Source: Clostridiales bacterium
Lineage (GTDB): Bacteria > Bacillota > Sulfobacillia > RBS10-35
Assembly: GCA_018729555.1 (NCBI GenBank)
Contig: JAHHQG010000039.1
Span: 1-44,052, forward strand
DNA: 44,052 nucleotides
Direction of reading: 5' to 3'
The notes beneath the pieces were generated by a model, which was given only the letters and a program-made list of their open reading frames with translations, searched no databases and was not told the origin of the DNA. Positions 18,039-26,699 of this stretch are shown here, piece after piece (position 1 is the stretch's first letter; each line of letters starts with the position of its first letter). The translations under genes were made by a program, and so were the position numbers.

Positions 18039-19229
18039 TCAAAAGCGGAGCTGAGCCGCCACCCCTCCGTAGGGCCCCTGGCGGAGCTTCTCGGCGCCTT
18101 TCCCCGTCACCAGCTCTAGCTGAGCCCCGTGGAGGTACACCTCCCGGATGAGGGCCGTGGAGAAGGAGCGGCGGGTGAGGGTTCCCCCGCAGAGGGGGCA
18201 CTTGTCCTGGGCGTCTTCAAAGTAGGTATGGCAGTTCTGGCAGACGTGGATTTCCTCCCGCATCATGGGCCAGGCCGCCACCACCAGGCGGACGTTCCCT
18301 TCCCGCAGCTGGTTAAGGACGGCGGCCGCTCCGGCATCGGCTTTGCCACCCCCTGCCAACTCATCGAGGAGTTTTACCACCAGGGCTTCTTCCCGCCGCC
18401 GTTCCCCTTCCTGGAGGAGCGGTTTGGCCTTGAGGAGGATCTCATGGGCGGGCGCTCCCACGGCGAAGGAAACCCCTTCGTCCAGCACTTTGTCGCGAAC
18501 CGCCGGCGACAGGCGGCTGCGGACGAAGGAGCGGGCTTTTTCTTCCCCTGCCAGCAGGACCAGCACCGGCTTTTCCTCCTGGATGAACTTCTCCAGCCGC
18601 TGGGCGGCATCCCGCCAGAAACGATGGACCTGCTCCTCCACCCGCCGATCGAAAACGTCGCCAAAGCTCCCCTTCTTGTAGACGGTGCCGTCCCCAGAGG
18701 TGATGGGAGTAGCCCTCAGGCTGTATTCGGGAAAATCTTCGGTATCCAGGTACAGGAACTCTTCCTGCACCCCTTCGGTGATCCCCATATGGACCGTCAT
18801 GAAGCGGGCCTGCTGGTGGTCCAGGAGGACGATGGCCGCCCGGGCGTATTCCTCCAGAAGCCAGAGGAGGGGTGCCACATGGGGTGCCCCGAAATGGAGG
18901 CTGTTCTTGTGCAGGCGGGCCTGATAAAAGGCCGAGAGCTGAAAGCTGGGGGAGGCGAAGTAGACAAAGGTTCTCCCCTGAGGTTTCAGAAGGTCCAGTT
19001 CCTTCAAGAGGGCCTCCGCCTGGGCTTCCAGCTGCTTGCGCTCCGGAGGCGTCAGCACGGAAGCCAAGGTTTCGCGAAGTTTCTTTAGCTCATGGCGGGC
19101 CCAGATCCGAAAGCCTTCCGGCTTTCGCTGGTTCTCCGGCTTGGTGGGGTCGGTGTCCAGGTAAAGGGAGAGGGTATCCCGCTTCTCATGCTGTAAGAGC
19201 ATCTGGATGTCTTCGGGCCGCAAGGCCAT
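18039..19229 (-). CDS. eRF1/Vms1-like protein with C-terminal zinc ribbon (baeRF family)
   Basis: About 396 aa. The N-terminal part (LRPEDIQMLLQHEKRDTLSLYL) and the middle resemble the bacterial-archaeal eRF1-like (Vms1-superfamily) proteins, which are related to peptide-release factors and may act on tRNA or stalled ribosomes. The C-terminus holds a zinc ribbon C-x2-C-x10-C-x2-C (CQNCHTYFEDAQDKCPLC). No classic GGQ release motif is evident to me. The ATG at 19229 is only 2 bases after AGAAGGGG; the TTG at 19223 has better spacing, so the start is uncertain. The 17-base gap after msrC indicates one operon. Function is inferred only by family. Confidence 0.7.
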   Translation of the reverse strand: MALRPEDIQMLLQHEKRDTLSLYLDTDPTKPENQRKPEGFRIWARHELKKLRETLASVLTPPERKQLEAQAEALLKELDLLKPQGRTFVYFASPSFQLSAFYQARLHKNSLHFGAPHVAPLLWLLEEYARAAIVLLDHQQARFMTVHMGITEGVQEEFLYLDTEDFPEYSLRATPITSGDGTVYKKGSFGDVFDRRVEEQVHRFWRDAAQRLEKFIQEEKPVLVLLAGEEKARSFVRSRLSPAVRDKVLDEGVSFAVGAPAHEILLKAKPLLQEGERRREEALVVKLLDELAGGGKADAGAAAVLNQLREGNVRLVVAAWPMMREEIHVCQNCHTYFEDAQDKCPLCGGTLTRRSFSTALIREVYLHGAQLELVTGKGAEKLRQGPYGGVAAQLRF

Positions 19230-19245
19230 CACCCCTTCTGGCGCT

Positions 19246-19725
19246 TCACCACTTGAGGGCCCGATCCCAATCCACCCGAGTTTCCAGCACCCTGACCACC
19301 GCCAAGAGGTCCCGCTCTTCTTCTTCCCCGAAGCGGTTGAAGCGGGGGCTGTCCACATCCAGGACTCCCACCACCTCCCCGCGGGGCATGATGGGGACGA
19401 CCAGCTCCGAATTGGAGGCGGTGTCGCAGGCGATGTGGCCCGGGAACTCATGGACGTTCGGTACCCTCACCGGCTCTTTCCGCAGGGCGGCGGTGCCGCA
19501 AACGCCCTTTCCAAGAGCAATGCGAACGCAGGCGGGCTTTCCCTGGAAAGGCCCCAGGACCAGCTCTTCGCCCTTGAGGAGGTAAAAGCCGACCCAGTTG
19601 ACGTCGGGCAGGCGATAAAAGAGCGCCGAGGCTACGTTGGCCAGCTGGGGAAGCCAGCCGTCGTCCTCCGACAAAAGGGCCTCCACTTCCTCCACCAGGG
19701 ATAGGGTCTCCCGCACCTCATGCAT
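19246..19725 (-). CDS. msrC: Free methionine-(R)-sulfoxide reductase (GAF-type fRMsr)
   Basis: A single GAF domain of 159 aa that reduces free methionine-R-sulfoxide in the cytoplasm. The three redox cysteines C66 (PACVRI), C76 (GVCGTAA) and C100 (HIACD) have the spacing 10 and 24 known from the E. coli enzyme (C84, C94, C118). NWVGFYL and SNSELVVP are also family signatures. The ATG follows GGAAGGTG. It leads an operon with the eRF1-like gene, pairing oxidative repair with a translation-linked factor. Confidence 0.93.
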   Translation of the reverse strand: MHEVRETLSLVEEVEALLSEDDGWLPQLANVASALFYRLPDVNWVGFYLLKGEELVLGPFQGKPACVRIALGKGVCGTAALRKEPVRVPNVHEFPGHIACDTASNSELVVPIMPRGEVVGVLDVDSPRFNRFGEEEERDLLAVVRVLETRVDWDRALKW

Positions 19726-19769
19726 GGGGCTTCACCTTCCTTGGCTGCAGGATACCACAGGTGCTCCTT

Positions 19770-21041
19770 TCAAGAGGAAAGGCGCTGCTGCCAGAAAAAG
19801 CGGTAGTAGAGGTAGGTTCCTAGGCCGTAGAGGGCCAGGGTGATCCACAGCGGAGCCGTCAGGGAGACGTGGCGCATGAGAAGGCCCGCCAGGGGCGAAG
19901 CAGCGGCGGAGCCCAGCATCCAGGCCATGCCCGTCACGGCATTGGCGGTGGCCCGGCGCCGGGGGCTGAAGGAGTCCATCATCAAGAGGGAGATGACGGG
20001 GTTGGCCATGTTCATCAGCATGGAGCGGATCCAATAGAAGGCCGCCGCCCACCAGATGGTGGGGCTGAGGGCGAAGGCCACGATGAAGGGCAGGGAGGCG
20101 GCCTGCACCCAGACGATGGTGGGCACCCTCCCGATCTTGCGGGCGAGGGGACCGGTGAAAAGCGAGCCCAAGGCGATGAAGGCGGCGCTCCAGGCGAAGA
20201 TGAAGCCGATCTCTCCCGAAGAAGCCCCATAGCGAAGGTCCAGGTAGACGTTCAGAAGGGGGATGAAAAACCCCGCCCCCAGGCCTCCCACGATGGCCGG
20301 AAGGGTGAAGGCCATGAGGAGCCGGTCGTGAAGGAGGTGGCTCAAGCCGAGAGGTTCCGGCGGCAGCACCGAGAGGGCCGAAGCGTGGTCTTCCACCCGT
20401 GGTAAGCGGCTGAAGGGAAGAAGGGCCGCCAGGGCCAGGGCCGCCGCCAGAAGGAGGGTGTACCCGTAGGCCTGGGGATCTTTCCCGCCGGTTCCCAGGG
20501 TTAGCGCGATGGCTGCGGGCAGCCCGCCGCCGATGAGGTTCCCCACGGCGTTGGCCCCCGTGCTGACGGCCGTCTGGCCGGCGAAAAGGTGCTCCCGTTC
20601 CTCCGGTTCGCTCTGCTCCATCAAAAGGGGGCCGAGGGCGATGTTGATCCCTTCCTGGGCCACGGCCAGGAGGGCTAAGGTCAGCAGAAGGGGCGCGGGG
20701 GAGGGAAAGAGGACGGCCCCCACCAGGGCGACGGCGCTCACCCCGATCCCCCAGAGGACCGATTCCCGCGTGCCCAGGCGGTTCACCATCCGGCTGACGG
20801 GAAGGGCTGTGAGGAAGGCTACCGCGAAACCCCAAGCCACAAAGATCCCGATCCAAACCGAGTTGTAGCCCAGGGCCAGGAAGTAGAGGTTCATCAGCAC
20901 CCCTACGATGCCGTATCCCAATCCCAGGAGGGCTAAGCCCAAAAGGAGGGAGCGAAGGGCAGGCTTTCTCAGTAGACGCCAGTAGGACGCCAAAAAGGCT
21001 TTTCCTCCGCAGCCATTATAGATGGATTTCTCCCCATCCAT
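19770..21041 (-). CDS. Major facilitator superfamily transporter
   Basis: About 12 TM segments in 423 aa, with the loop 2-3 signature region around PVSRMVNRLGTRESVLWG. It resembles DHA-type efflux or sugar MFS carriers, but no residue fixes a substrate. The ATG at 21041 has no ribosome site. A TTG at 20993 (just before ASYWRLL) lies 10 bases after GGAGG, and a TATAAT on the same strand at 21020-21015 would place transcription start between the two, so the shorter form (about 407 aa) is quite likely. The gene ends 45 bases before msrC on the same strand. Confidence 0.85.
   Translation of the reverse strand: MDGEKSIYNGCGGKAFLASYWRLLRKPALRSLLLGLALLGLGYGIVGVLMNLYFLALGYNSVWIGIFVAWGFAVAFLTALPVSRMVNRLGTRESVLWGIGVSAVALVGAVLFPSPAPLLLTLALLAVAQEGINIALGPLLMEQSEPEEREHLFAGQTAVSTGANAVGNLIGGGLPAAIALTLGTGGKDPQAYGYTLLLAAALALAALLPFSRLPRVEDHASALSVLPPEPLGLSHLLHDRLLMAFTLPAIVGGLGAGFFIPLLNVYLDLRYGASSGEIGFIFAWSAAFIALGSLFTGPLARKIGRVPTIVWVQAASLPFIVAFALSPTIWWAAAFYWIRSMLMNMANPVISLLMMDSFSPRRRATANAVTGMAWMLGSAAASPLAGLLMRHVSLTAPLWITLALYGLGTYLYYRFFWQQRLSS
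21015..21020 (-). promoter_or_regulatory. Possible -10 element for the MFS gene
   Basis: TATAAT on the - strand. No good -35 lies 16-18 bases upstream (closest hexamers match at 2 positions). It is worth noting because it falls inside the longest reading frame of the MFS gene and favours the TTG start at 20993. Confidence 0.3.
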
Positions 21042-21079
21042 AAGGATTCAAGGTACACTGGCTCCCGGGAGGGAGAAGC

Positions 21080-21613
21080 TTGGTCTGGTCCAAGACCCTT
21101 TTGAACGGCAAGGATCTTTTCCAGAGGGGCATCACTTACGAAGAATTCATCGGCCGCTACGACGAGCGCCAGAAGGCGCGCTTTGACGGCGCTTACGAAA
21201 AGGCCCATTTCGGCGAGGATGACCTCCAGTGGTTTCGCCGGTTGAAGGAAGAGCGAGGGCCCATCGCTACCCTGGTAATCGCTGAAAACTGGTGCGGCGA
21301 CTGCATCATGTGCGTGGCAGCTTTGGGAAAGCTGCAGGAGGCCACCGGCGCCTTCGACCTCCGCTTCCTCTACCGGGATGATCCCGCCATCGCGCAGGAG
21401 GTGGAGCGGTATTTCCTCACCTGGGGCCGGAAGAAGATCCCCGTCTTCGTCTTCCTGGATGAAGAAGGGCGAGAGATCGGCCGCTACGCTTCCCGCCCCT
21501 ACACCCAAGAGATGGCGGGCCTTCAGGGGGACCACGAAAAGGTCAAAACCCTCTATCAGGATGGAAGCTACTGCCGGGAGCTGGCGGCGGAGCTGAAGGC
21601 GGCCTTAGCTTAA
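21080..21613 (+). CDS. Thioredoxin-family protein
   Basis: A 177-aa cytoplasmic thioredoxin-fold protein with redox motif CGDC inside ENWCGDCIMC; a further cysteine three residues on makes C-x2-C-x2-C. KIPVFVFLDEEGREIGR provides the cis-proline region. There is no signal peptide. Start TTG at 21080 with GGGAGG about 5-10 bases upstream. Its last 71 bases overlap the convergent methyltransferase gene. Likely a disulfide reductase; the partner is unknown. Confidence 0.82.
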   Translation: MVWSKTLLNGKDLFQRGITYEEFIGRYDERQKARFDGAYEKAHFGEDDLQWFRRLKEERGPIATLVIAENWCGDCIMCVAALGKLQEATGAFDLRFLYRDDPAIAQEVERYFLTWGRKKIPVFVFLDEEGREIGRYASRPYTQEMAGLQGDHEKVKTLYQDGSYCRELAAELKAALA

Positions 21614-22343
21614 GCTTCCAGGCATAGAGGACCACCGCCACGGCCGTCGCCAGGTTGAGGCTGGAGACCCCCGGCTCCATGGGGATAGCCACCTTTCTGT
21701 CGGCCCTTTGCAGAAGGTCCTGGGTGAGGCCCCGGCGCTCCGAACCAAAGATGAGGATGGCGTCGGAAGGGATGGCCAGGTCGGCAAGGGATTCCCCTTC
21801 GGGGTGGAGGGCCCAGAGGGGGCCTTCCGAAGGGGGGAGGGAACCCTCCCAGGAGGCGACGGGGAGGGCGAACTGGAGGCCGGCGCCTCCCCTCAAGGCA
21901 GCAGGATGCCACGGGTCCTGGGGACCTGTCACCACCACGCCCCGGGCGCCGGCGGCCGCCGCCACCCGGATGGCGGCGCCGATGTTCCCCAGGTGGGAGG
22001 GATGCTCCAGGAGAAGGAGGGGGGCCTTCCGCTCCTTTTCCTGCAAGAGGGTCCGGGCATCGACGAAAGGCCGCTGGGCCAGGGCCAGAACCGGCGAGGG
22101 GAGGGGATAGGGGGTTTGGCGGGCGAAGGTCTCCGGGTCCATAGGTTCCAGGTGGTCTTTCAGCCAAGGGAGGATGTCGGGGGCCAGGTGTTCCGCCAAA
22201 GAAAAGATCTTTTCCGGGTCCGGGCTTACTGCCCGCACGACCCGGGCACCGAAGCGCAGGGCGTGTTTCAGGGGATGGAATCCCTCTAAAAGGGCCCAGG
22301 ACCGATTCCGGCGGGCCGCCAGAAAGGAAGGCACCGGTTGCAT
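21543..22343 (-). CDS. SpoU/TrmH-family RNA 2'-O-methyltransferase
   Basis: A 266-aa SPOUT-class methyltransferase that would 2'-O-methylate rRNA or tRNA. Motif 1 is HPSHLGNIGAAIRVAAAAG, motif 2 IFGSERRGL, and motif 3 IPMEPGVSSLNLATAVAVVL, forming the knot that binds SAM. The N-terminal part (LLEGFHPLKHALRFGA) is typical of the RNA-binding region. ATG 22343 is 6 bases after AAGGGG. The C-terminal tail after WKLKL is proline-rich and runs into the thioredoxin-like gene on the other strand. Target RNA unknown. Confidence 0.88.
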   Translation of the reverse strand: MQPVPSFLAARRNRSWALLEGFHPLKHALRFGARVVRAVSPDPEKIFSLAEHLAPDILPWLKDHLEPMDPETFARQTPYPLPSPVLALAQRPFVDARTLLQEKERKAPLLLLEHPSHLGNIGAAIRVAAAAGARGVVVTGPQDPWHPAALRGGAGLQFALPVASWEGSLPPSEGPLWALHPEGESLADLAIPSDAILIFGSERRGLTQDLLQRADRKVAIPMEPGVSSLNLATAVAVVLYAWKLKLRPPSAPPPAPGSSFHPDRGF

Positions 22344-23108
22344 CAAGATCCCCTTACCACCGTCTTTGTCCCCTTCCCTGCTCCTCTAGAAGAGGTGAGG
22401 CTCATCCAGAGGAAGAACCGCTTTCTCATTCTGGCCCGGAAGAAAGGAGGAGAAGAAGTCCCCCTCCATCTTCCCAATTCCGGTCGCATGGAAGAGCTCC
22501 TCCTCCCCGGTGTCCGGGGTCTGGCCTGGAAAAACCCCGGCCCCAGGACGGAAGGCACCCTTTTGCTGGTGGAGCACCTGGGGAGGTGGGTGTCGGTGGA
22601 TGCCCGCATGCCCAACCGCCTCTTCGAAGAGGGTCTCAGGCAACGGGCCTGGCCCTTTGCGGGGAACTTCACGTTCTTTCGCAAGGAAGTCCCTCTCGGG
22701 TCTACCCGCATCGACTTTCGCTTGGAACGGCCGGAAGGGCTTCTTTATGTGGAGACCAAATCTTGCAACCGGGTGGAAGAAGGCATCGCCCTCTTCCCTG
22801 ATGCCCCCACCCAAAGGGGGGCCCGCCATCTGGTGCTCTTGCGGGAGCTCAGGGAAAAGGGGGTGGAAACGGCCGTGGTTTGGTTCGTGCAGAGGGATGA
22901 TGCCGTAGCCCTCACCCCCGACGATGAGGCGGATCCTCCTTTTGCCCGCGCCTTTTGGGACGGGGTGGCCGCCGGCATGATGGCTTTCGCCTACCGGTGT
23001 GAGGTCACCCCTCAAGGCATCCGGGTGCTGGATTCCATCCCTATCGTGGAAAGGGAAAGAGGGCGGGAAGGAGATGCTCCCCGCCCCGCCGAGCCTCTGC
23101 GGCCCTGA
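22338..23108 (+). CDS. sfsA: SfsA-family nuclease
   Basis: A 256-aa SfsA protein (historically sugar fermentation stimulation; family members have DNA nuclease activity). Visible motifs are LHLPNSGRMEELL, STRIDFRLE, YVETKSCN and FPDAPTQRGARHL, with the D/ExK acidic residues of the nuclease core. The TTG at 22338 has AAGGAAGG 6 bases upstream and fits the family's normal N-terminal length. This makes its first codons overlap the first codons of the divergent methyltransferase gene; a GTG further in at VRLIQRKN is the alternative. Confidence 0.88.
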   Translation: MHQDPLTTVFVPFPAPLEEVRLIQRKNRFLILARKKGGEEVPLHLPNSGRMEELLLPGVRGLAWKNPGPRTEGTLLLVEHLGRWVSVDARMPNRLFEEGLRQRAWPFAGNFTFFRKEVPLGSTRIDFRLERPEGLLYVETKSCNRVEEGIALFPDAPTQRGARHLVLLRELREKGVETAVVWFVQRDDAVALTPDDEADPPFARAFWDGVAAGMMAFAYRCEVTPQGIRVLDSIPIVERERGREGDAPRPAEPLRP

Positions 23109-23115
23109 TGGGATT

Positions 23116-24219
23116 TCACTTTTGGGAATAGAGGGCCCCTTTCATCCAGCGGAAGACGGCGTAGCCCACCAGAAGTCCGATGAGGTCGTAGCGCACCACG
23201 AAGAACGGGCTCAAAGGACCCTCGGCGTTGCTGAATAGGATGGAGACGTAGCCCGCCAGGAGTCCGAAGTGGAGGGGAACCGCCCAGAGGAAAAGGGGCC
23301 GCACCTTGGGGAGGACCAGCATCCGGCCTGAGAGTTCCAGGCGGGTTCCCCTGTAGGCGAGGGCGCCCAAGGCGACGAAGAGGGCCAGGAGGATGGCGTC
23401 ATAGGGAAGGTAAGCCCACGCTGCCTCGTGTAGGTCGGTGGTGAGGGCGCCGATGGGAAGGCGATTGCTGAACATGTAGGAGAGGCCGTGCATCAGGGGG
23501 CTTACGCCGATCAAGAATCGGAGGGCCTCATCCGTGGCGAAGGCGTCCAACAGGGTGAGGAAGGGTATCTTTTCGAGGATCCGGACGATGGGAATGGGAA
23601 GGCCTGCCAAGTGGACGATGAGGAAGGCCCTGAAGAGGACCGCGGCCCCTGCGACGTACACGCCAAAAATGAGGCTGAGGGCGATCTGGTAGTAAGGCGT
23701 GCCCGCCAGGGCCCCCATGAAGAGCACCAGGGCGTAGAAGGTGACCACATCCAGGAAGACCAGGCCCATGCGGGCTGCCCAGTCGGGATCGAAGGCCACA
23801 TGGGCAGCCATAGGCGAGCTGTAATAGAGGGCCACATTGGCACCGGCAGCGATGAGGATGGCGGCGCCGATGATGGCGGTGCCCAGGGCGAACTTCACGA
23901 AAAAGATCTTGGCCCGGGGATAGGGAAGGAAGAAGGTAAAGCGGTCCAGACCGTTGCGCTCGCTTCCCATCTGGAGCACTCCCAAGGCCAGGGCAAAGCC
24001 CGCCAGGAGCAGGACCGGCCATTCCACACCGATGGGCGTTGGCGTTGGGATGGGCAGCCCCTTTTCCACCCACATCCCCACCCGCTCCAGGGAAGAGGCG
24101 GTCTGATTGAGGGTCCAGACCAGGAGGGTGAGGACGAAAACCAACCCCATGGAGGCCACTTGGCGCCATTCCTTCCACCAGATTCCCTTTTGCAAGGGAA
24201 GGGTGCCGGTTTTACTCAC
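23116..24219 (-). CDS. ABC-2 type permease, second copy of a tandem pair
   Basis: A 367-aa multi-TM permease likely working with the ATPase at 25385-26275. N-terminal residues from LTLLVWTLNQT to LFMGALAGT are identical to the upstream copy; after that the two differ, although the far C-terminus (VYRWMKGALY / VFRWMKGALY) is again similar. GTG start at 24219 with GGAGGG 10 bases upstream. It is the last gene of the GntR-ATPase-permease-permease operon. The pair probably forms a heterodimeric membrane domain; the substrate is unknown, with related Ytr systems linked to cell-envelope stress. Confidence 0.82.
   Translation of the reverse strand: MSKTGTLPLQKGIWWKEWRQVASMGLVFVLTLLVWTLNQTASSLERVGMWVEKGLPIPTPTPIGVEWPVLLLAGFALALGVLQMGSERNGLDRFTFFLPYPRAKIFFVKFALGTAIIGAAILIAAGANVALYYSSPMAAHVAFDPDWAARMGLVFLDVVTFYALVLFMGALAGTPYYQIALSLIFGVYVAGAAVLFRAFLIVHLAGLPIPIVRILEKIPFLTLLDAFATDEALRFLIGVSPLMHGLSYMFSNRLPIGALTTDLHEAAWAYLPYDAILLALFVALGALAYRGTRLELSGRMLVLPKVRPLFLWAVPLHFGLLAGYVSILFSNAEGPLSPFFVVRYDLIGLLVGYAVFRWMKGALYSQK
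23705..24134 (-). repeat. 430-base direct repeat, copy 1
   Basis: Identical by inspection to 24881-25310 (offset 1176). It covers the region encoding roughly residues 29-170 of each permease. Sequence on both sides diverges abruptly, as expected for recent gene conversion or an assembly collapse. Confidence 0.9.
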
Positions 24220-24315
24220 GACCCACGATCCCTCCTGCCTTTGACCTGCCTCCTCGATGGAAGCAGGCGGCAGCGGTGGTCCGCTCCCATGGGCCCTGGC
24301 TTCAGGGACGGCCCT

Positions 24316-25392
24316 TCAACGCGTTCCATAGAGGGCCCCTTTCATCCAGCGGTAAACCCCGTAGCCCAGCAGAAGCCCGATGAAGTCGTAGCGGAGAACA
24401 GTGAAAAGGCTGATCGGGTTGGCGCTCATCCCGAAGAGGAAAGCCACGAATCCGGCCAGGAGCCCGAAGTGGATGGGGACGGCCCACAAGAAGAGGGGGC
24501 GAAGCTGCGGGAGGACCAGCATTCTCCCGGAAAACTCCAGCCGGCCGGCCCTGTAGACGAAAGACCCCAGGAGGAGAAAGAGGGCCAGGAGGGCGGCGTC
24601 ATAAGGAAGGTAGGTCCGGGCTGCCTCATGGATGTTGGTCTGGACGGCGCCGATGGGCAGGCTGTTGGCCATGAAAAAGCTGGTGCCGTGGAGGAGGGGG
24701 CTGATGCCCAGGGCGAAGCGGGTGACCTGGTTCTGGAGAAGATGAAAGATGGGCAGCTCTTCGAGGCGCAGCCCAAAGGCCTCGGCATGGACGCCGACGA
24801 AGACTCCGAAGAGAGCGAGAGCGCCCACGCCATAGACGCCGAAGATGAGGCTGAGAGAGATGTGGTAGAAGACGGTCCCTGCCAGGGCCCCCATGAAGAG
24901 CACCAGGGCGTAGAAGGTGACCACATCCAGGAAGACCAGGCCCATGCGGGCTGCCCAGTCGGGATCGAAGGCCACATGGGCAGCCATAGGCGAGCTGTAA
25001 TAGAGGGCCACATTGGCACCGGCAGCGATGAGGATGGCGGCGCCGATGATGGCGGTGCCCAGGGCGAACTTCACGAAAAAGATCTTGGCCCGGGGATAGG
25101 GAAGGAAGAAGGTAAAGCGGTCCAGACCGTTGCGCTCGCTTCCCATCTGGAGCACTCCCAAGGCCAGGGCAAAGCCCGCCAGGAGCAGGACCGGCCATTC
25201 CACACCGATGGGCGTTGGCGTTGGGATGGGCAGCCCCTTTTCCACCCACATCCCCACCCGCTCCAGGGAAGAGGCGGTCTGATTGAGGGTCCAGACCAGG
25301 AGGGTGAGGATCAAGACTAACCCCATGGAGGCTACCTGACGCCATTCCTTCCACCAGAGTCCGTTCTGGAGCGGTGTAAGGGCATTACTCAT
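24316..25392 (-). CDS. ABC-2 type permease, first copy of a tandem pair
   Basis: A 358-aa membrane protein, paralogue of the next gene down. Start ATG 25392 overlaps the ATPase stop (ATGAGTAA) and is preceded by GGAGGGATGGAAG. There are about 8 or more TM segments; a long first extracellular stretch contains PIPTPTPIGVEWP. The C-terminal half (from about residue 170) is only partly similar to its neighbour, so the two proteins likely have different roles in one complex with the upstream ATPase. Confidence 0.82.
   Translation of the reverse strand: MSNALTPLQNGLWWKEWRQVASMGLVLILTLLVWTLNQTASSLERVGMWVEKGLPIPTPTPIGVEWPVLLLAGFALALGVLQMGSERNGLDRFTFFLPYPRAKIFFVKFALGTAIIGAAILIAAGANVALYYSSPMAAHVAFDPDWAARMGLVFLDVVTFYALVLFMGALAGTVFYHISLSLIFGVYGVGALALFGVFVGVHAEAFGLRLEELPIFHLLQNQVTRFALGISPLLHGTSFFMANSLPIGAVQTNIHEAARTYLPYDAALLALFLLLGSFVYRAGRLEFSGRMLVLPQLRPLFLWAVPIHFGLLAGFVAFLFGMSANPISLFTVLRYDFIGLLLGYGVYRWMKGALYGTR
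24881..25310 (-). repeat. 430-base direct repeat, copy 2
   Basis: Partner of 23705-24134. The last matching base at each end is followed by an immediate mismatch (t versus c at both edges), and third codon positions inside show no differences while flanks differ often. Confidence 0.9.
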
Positions 25393-26275
25393 CTTCCATC
25401 CCTCCCAGCTTGGCGGCAAAGACATCTTCCAGGTGGAGAGGGAGTTTTTCCCAGGCGACGGCCCCCGCTACCCTTAGAGCCTTTTCCCCTTCGCTCCCGT
25501 CCCCTTCCCAGAGGACCGTGACCATGCGATCCATCTGCGAAAGGATGTGGAGCTGGGGAAGTTTGAGTTTCGCCAGTTCCTCTGCCGTCTGCCCTTCGGG
25601 CAAAAAGACCCTCCATTTGGTGAACCGTTGCGGGAGGTCTTCCAGGGTTATCTCCGCCTCGACCCGGGTTTGCCGCAGGAAGAGGAGCCGGTCGGCCATG
25701 GATTCCAGCTCATCCAAGCGATGAGTGGCGATGATCATGAGGGGCCGATCCTCAGCCGCCGCTTCCACCAGCAGGCGGAGGGCCTCCTTCTTATAGATGG
25801 GATCCAGCCCTTCCGTGGGTTCATCGAGGAGAAGCACCCGGGAACCCAGGGAAAGTGCAAGGGACAGGAAGAAAAGTCCCTTCATCCCCTGGGAAAAAGA
25901 GCTAAGGCGCATTTTGGGCGGGAGTTCGAACCGCTTGACGTAGCCCATGAAACGCTCGGGCCGGAAGCTGGGATAAATGCGGCGCAGGAGCTCCCGATAC
26001 ATCAAAGGCGTGTAGTGTTGTGGCCATGCCTGAGGATCGGTGAAGAAGATCTGGGTCCTCACCTGCGGCACCGTGTAGACATCTTGACCATCGTAGAGGA
26101 TGCGGCCCTGGTCGGGACGATAGATGCCGGCCATCATCCGTAAGAGGGTGGTCTTCCCGACCCCGTTTCGCCCCAGAAGACCGACGATCTCGCCCGTTTG
26201 GGCGGTAAAGGTGATATCCTGAAGGACCAGCAGCTGATCAAAGGATTTGCGGACGTGTTCCACCTCGAGGTTCAA
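25385..26275 (-). CDS. ABC transporter ATPase (YtrB-like)
   Basis: A 296-aa ATPase with Walker A GRNGVGKTT, signature LSSFSQGMKG (a divergent SQG form), Walker B VLLLDEPTEGLD, and H-loop ATHRLDE. Following the ATPase domain, a C-terminal extension of about 80 residues is typical of YtrB/BcrA-type export or signalling ATPases. The start is TTG 26275, overlapping the regulator stop (TTGA). It energises the two permeases downstream. Confidence 0.9.
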   Translation of the reverse strand: MNLEVEHVRKSFDQLLVLQDITFTAQTGEIVGLLGRNGVGKTTLLRMMAGIYRPDQGRILYDGQDVYTVPQVRTQIFFTDPQAWPQHYTPLMYRELLRRIYPSFRPERFMGYVKRFELPPKMRLSSFSQGMKGLFFLSLALSLGSRVLLLDEPTEGLDPIYKKEALRLLVEAAAEDRPLMIIATHRLDELESMADRLLFLRQTRVEAEITLEDLPQRFTKWRVFLPEGQTAEELAKLKLPQLHILSQMDRMVTVLWEGDGSEGEKALRVAGAVAWEKLPLHLEDVFAAKLGGMEDE

Positions 26276-26682
26276 CCGTTCTGCCTCCTTTCGTGTTCAG
26301 ACCGTTGCCTTTCTTCTGCAATCCGGGAAGAGGCTTGCCGCACCCATTCCTCCACCTCCTGGGGCGGGATCCCCCAAAAGGCGGTCTCCCAGACAATGTC
26401 CTCCACCCTTTGATAAAGGGCGGTGCGAATGCCCTCGGGCGGGGAGGGCGTTTCTGCGACGAAGGCTCCTCGGCCGACCGCCGTGACGATGACTCCCTGC
26501 CGCTCTAGCTCCTGGTAGGCTTTGGCCACCGTATTGGGATTGGCGAGGATCTGGCTGGCCAGCTCCCGTACCGACGGCAGGCGATCCCCCGGTTTTAAGA
26601 GACCCCGCACGATGAGGCGTTTGACCTGGCGGATCACCTGCTCGTAGATGGGGACCCCCGGATCATCTTGCCAGTTCCACAC
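26272..26682 (-). CDS. GntR-family regulator (YtrA subfamily)
   Basis: About 136 aa: a winged-helix domain (IYEQVIRQVKRLIVRG ... LPSVRELASQILANPNTVAKAYQELE) and a short C-terminal dimerisation part, the size of YtrA-subfamily repressors rather than FadR or HutC types. It probably represses its own operon in the absence of an inducer. GTG 26682 follows GGGGGGTG and is preferred over a TTG at 26697 with no room for a ribosome site. Two palindromes lie just upstream. Confidence 0.85.
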   Translation of the reverse strand: MWNWQDDPGVPIYEQVIRQVKRLIVRGLLKPGDRLPSVRELASQILANPNTVAKAYQELERQGVIVTAVGRGAFVAETPSPPEGIRTALYQRVEDIVWETAFWGIPPQEVEEWVRQASSRIAEERQRSEHERRQNG

Positions 26683-26699
26683 GGATGCACCCCCCAACC

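Noticed and set aside
23488..25320. 610-residue + strand frame opposite the tandem permeases, with an internal repeat
   Set aside because: Its repeat is just the complement of the 430-base direct repeat; no ribosome site or domain.
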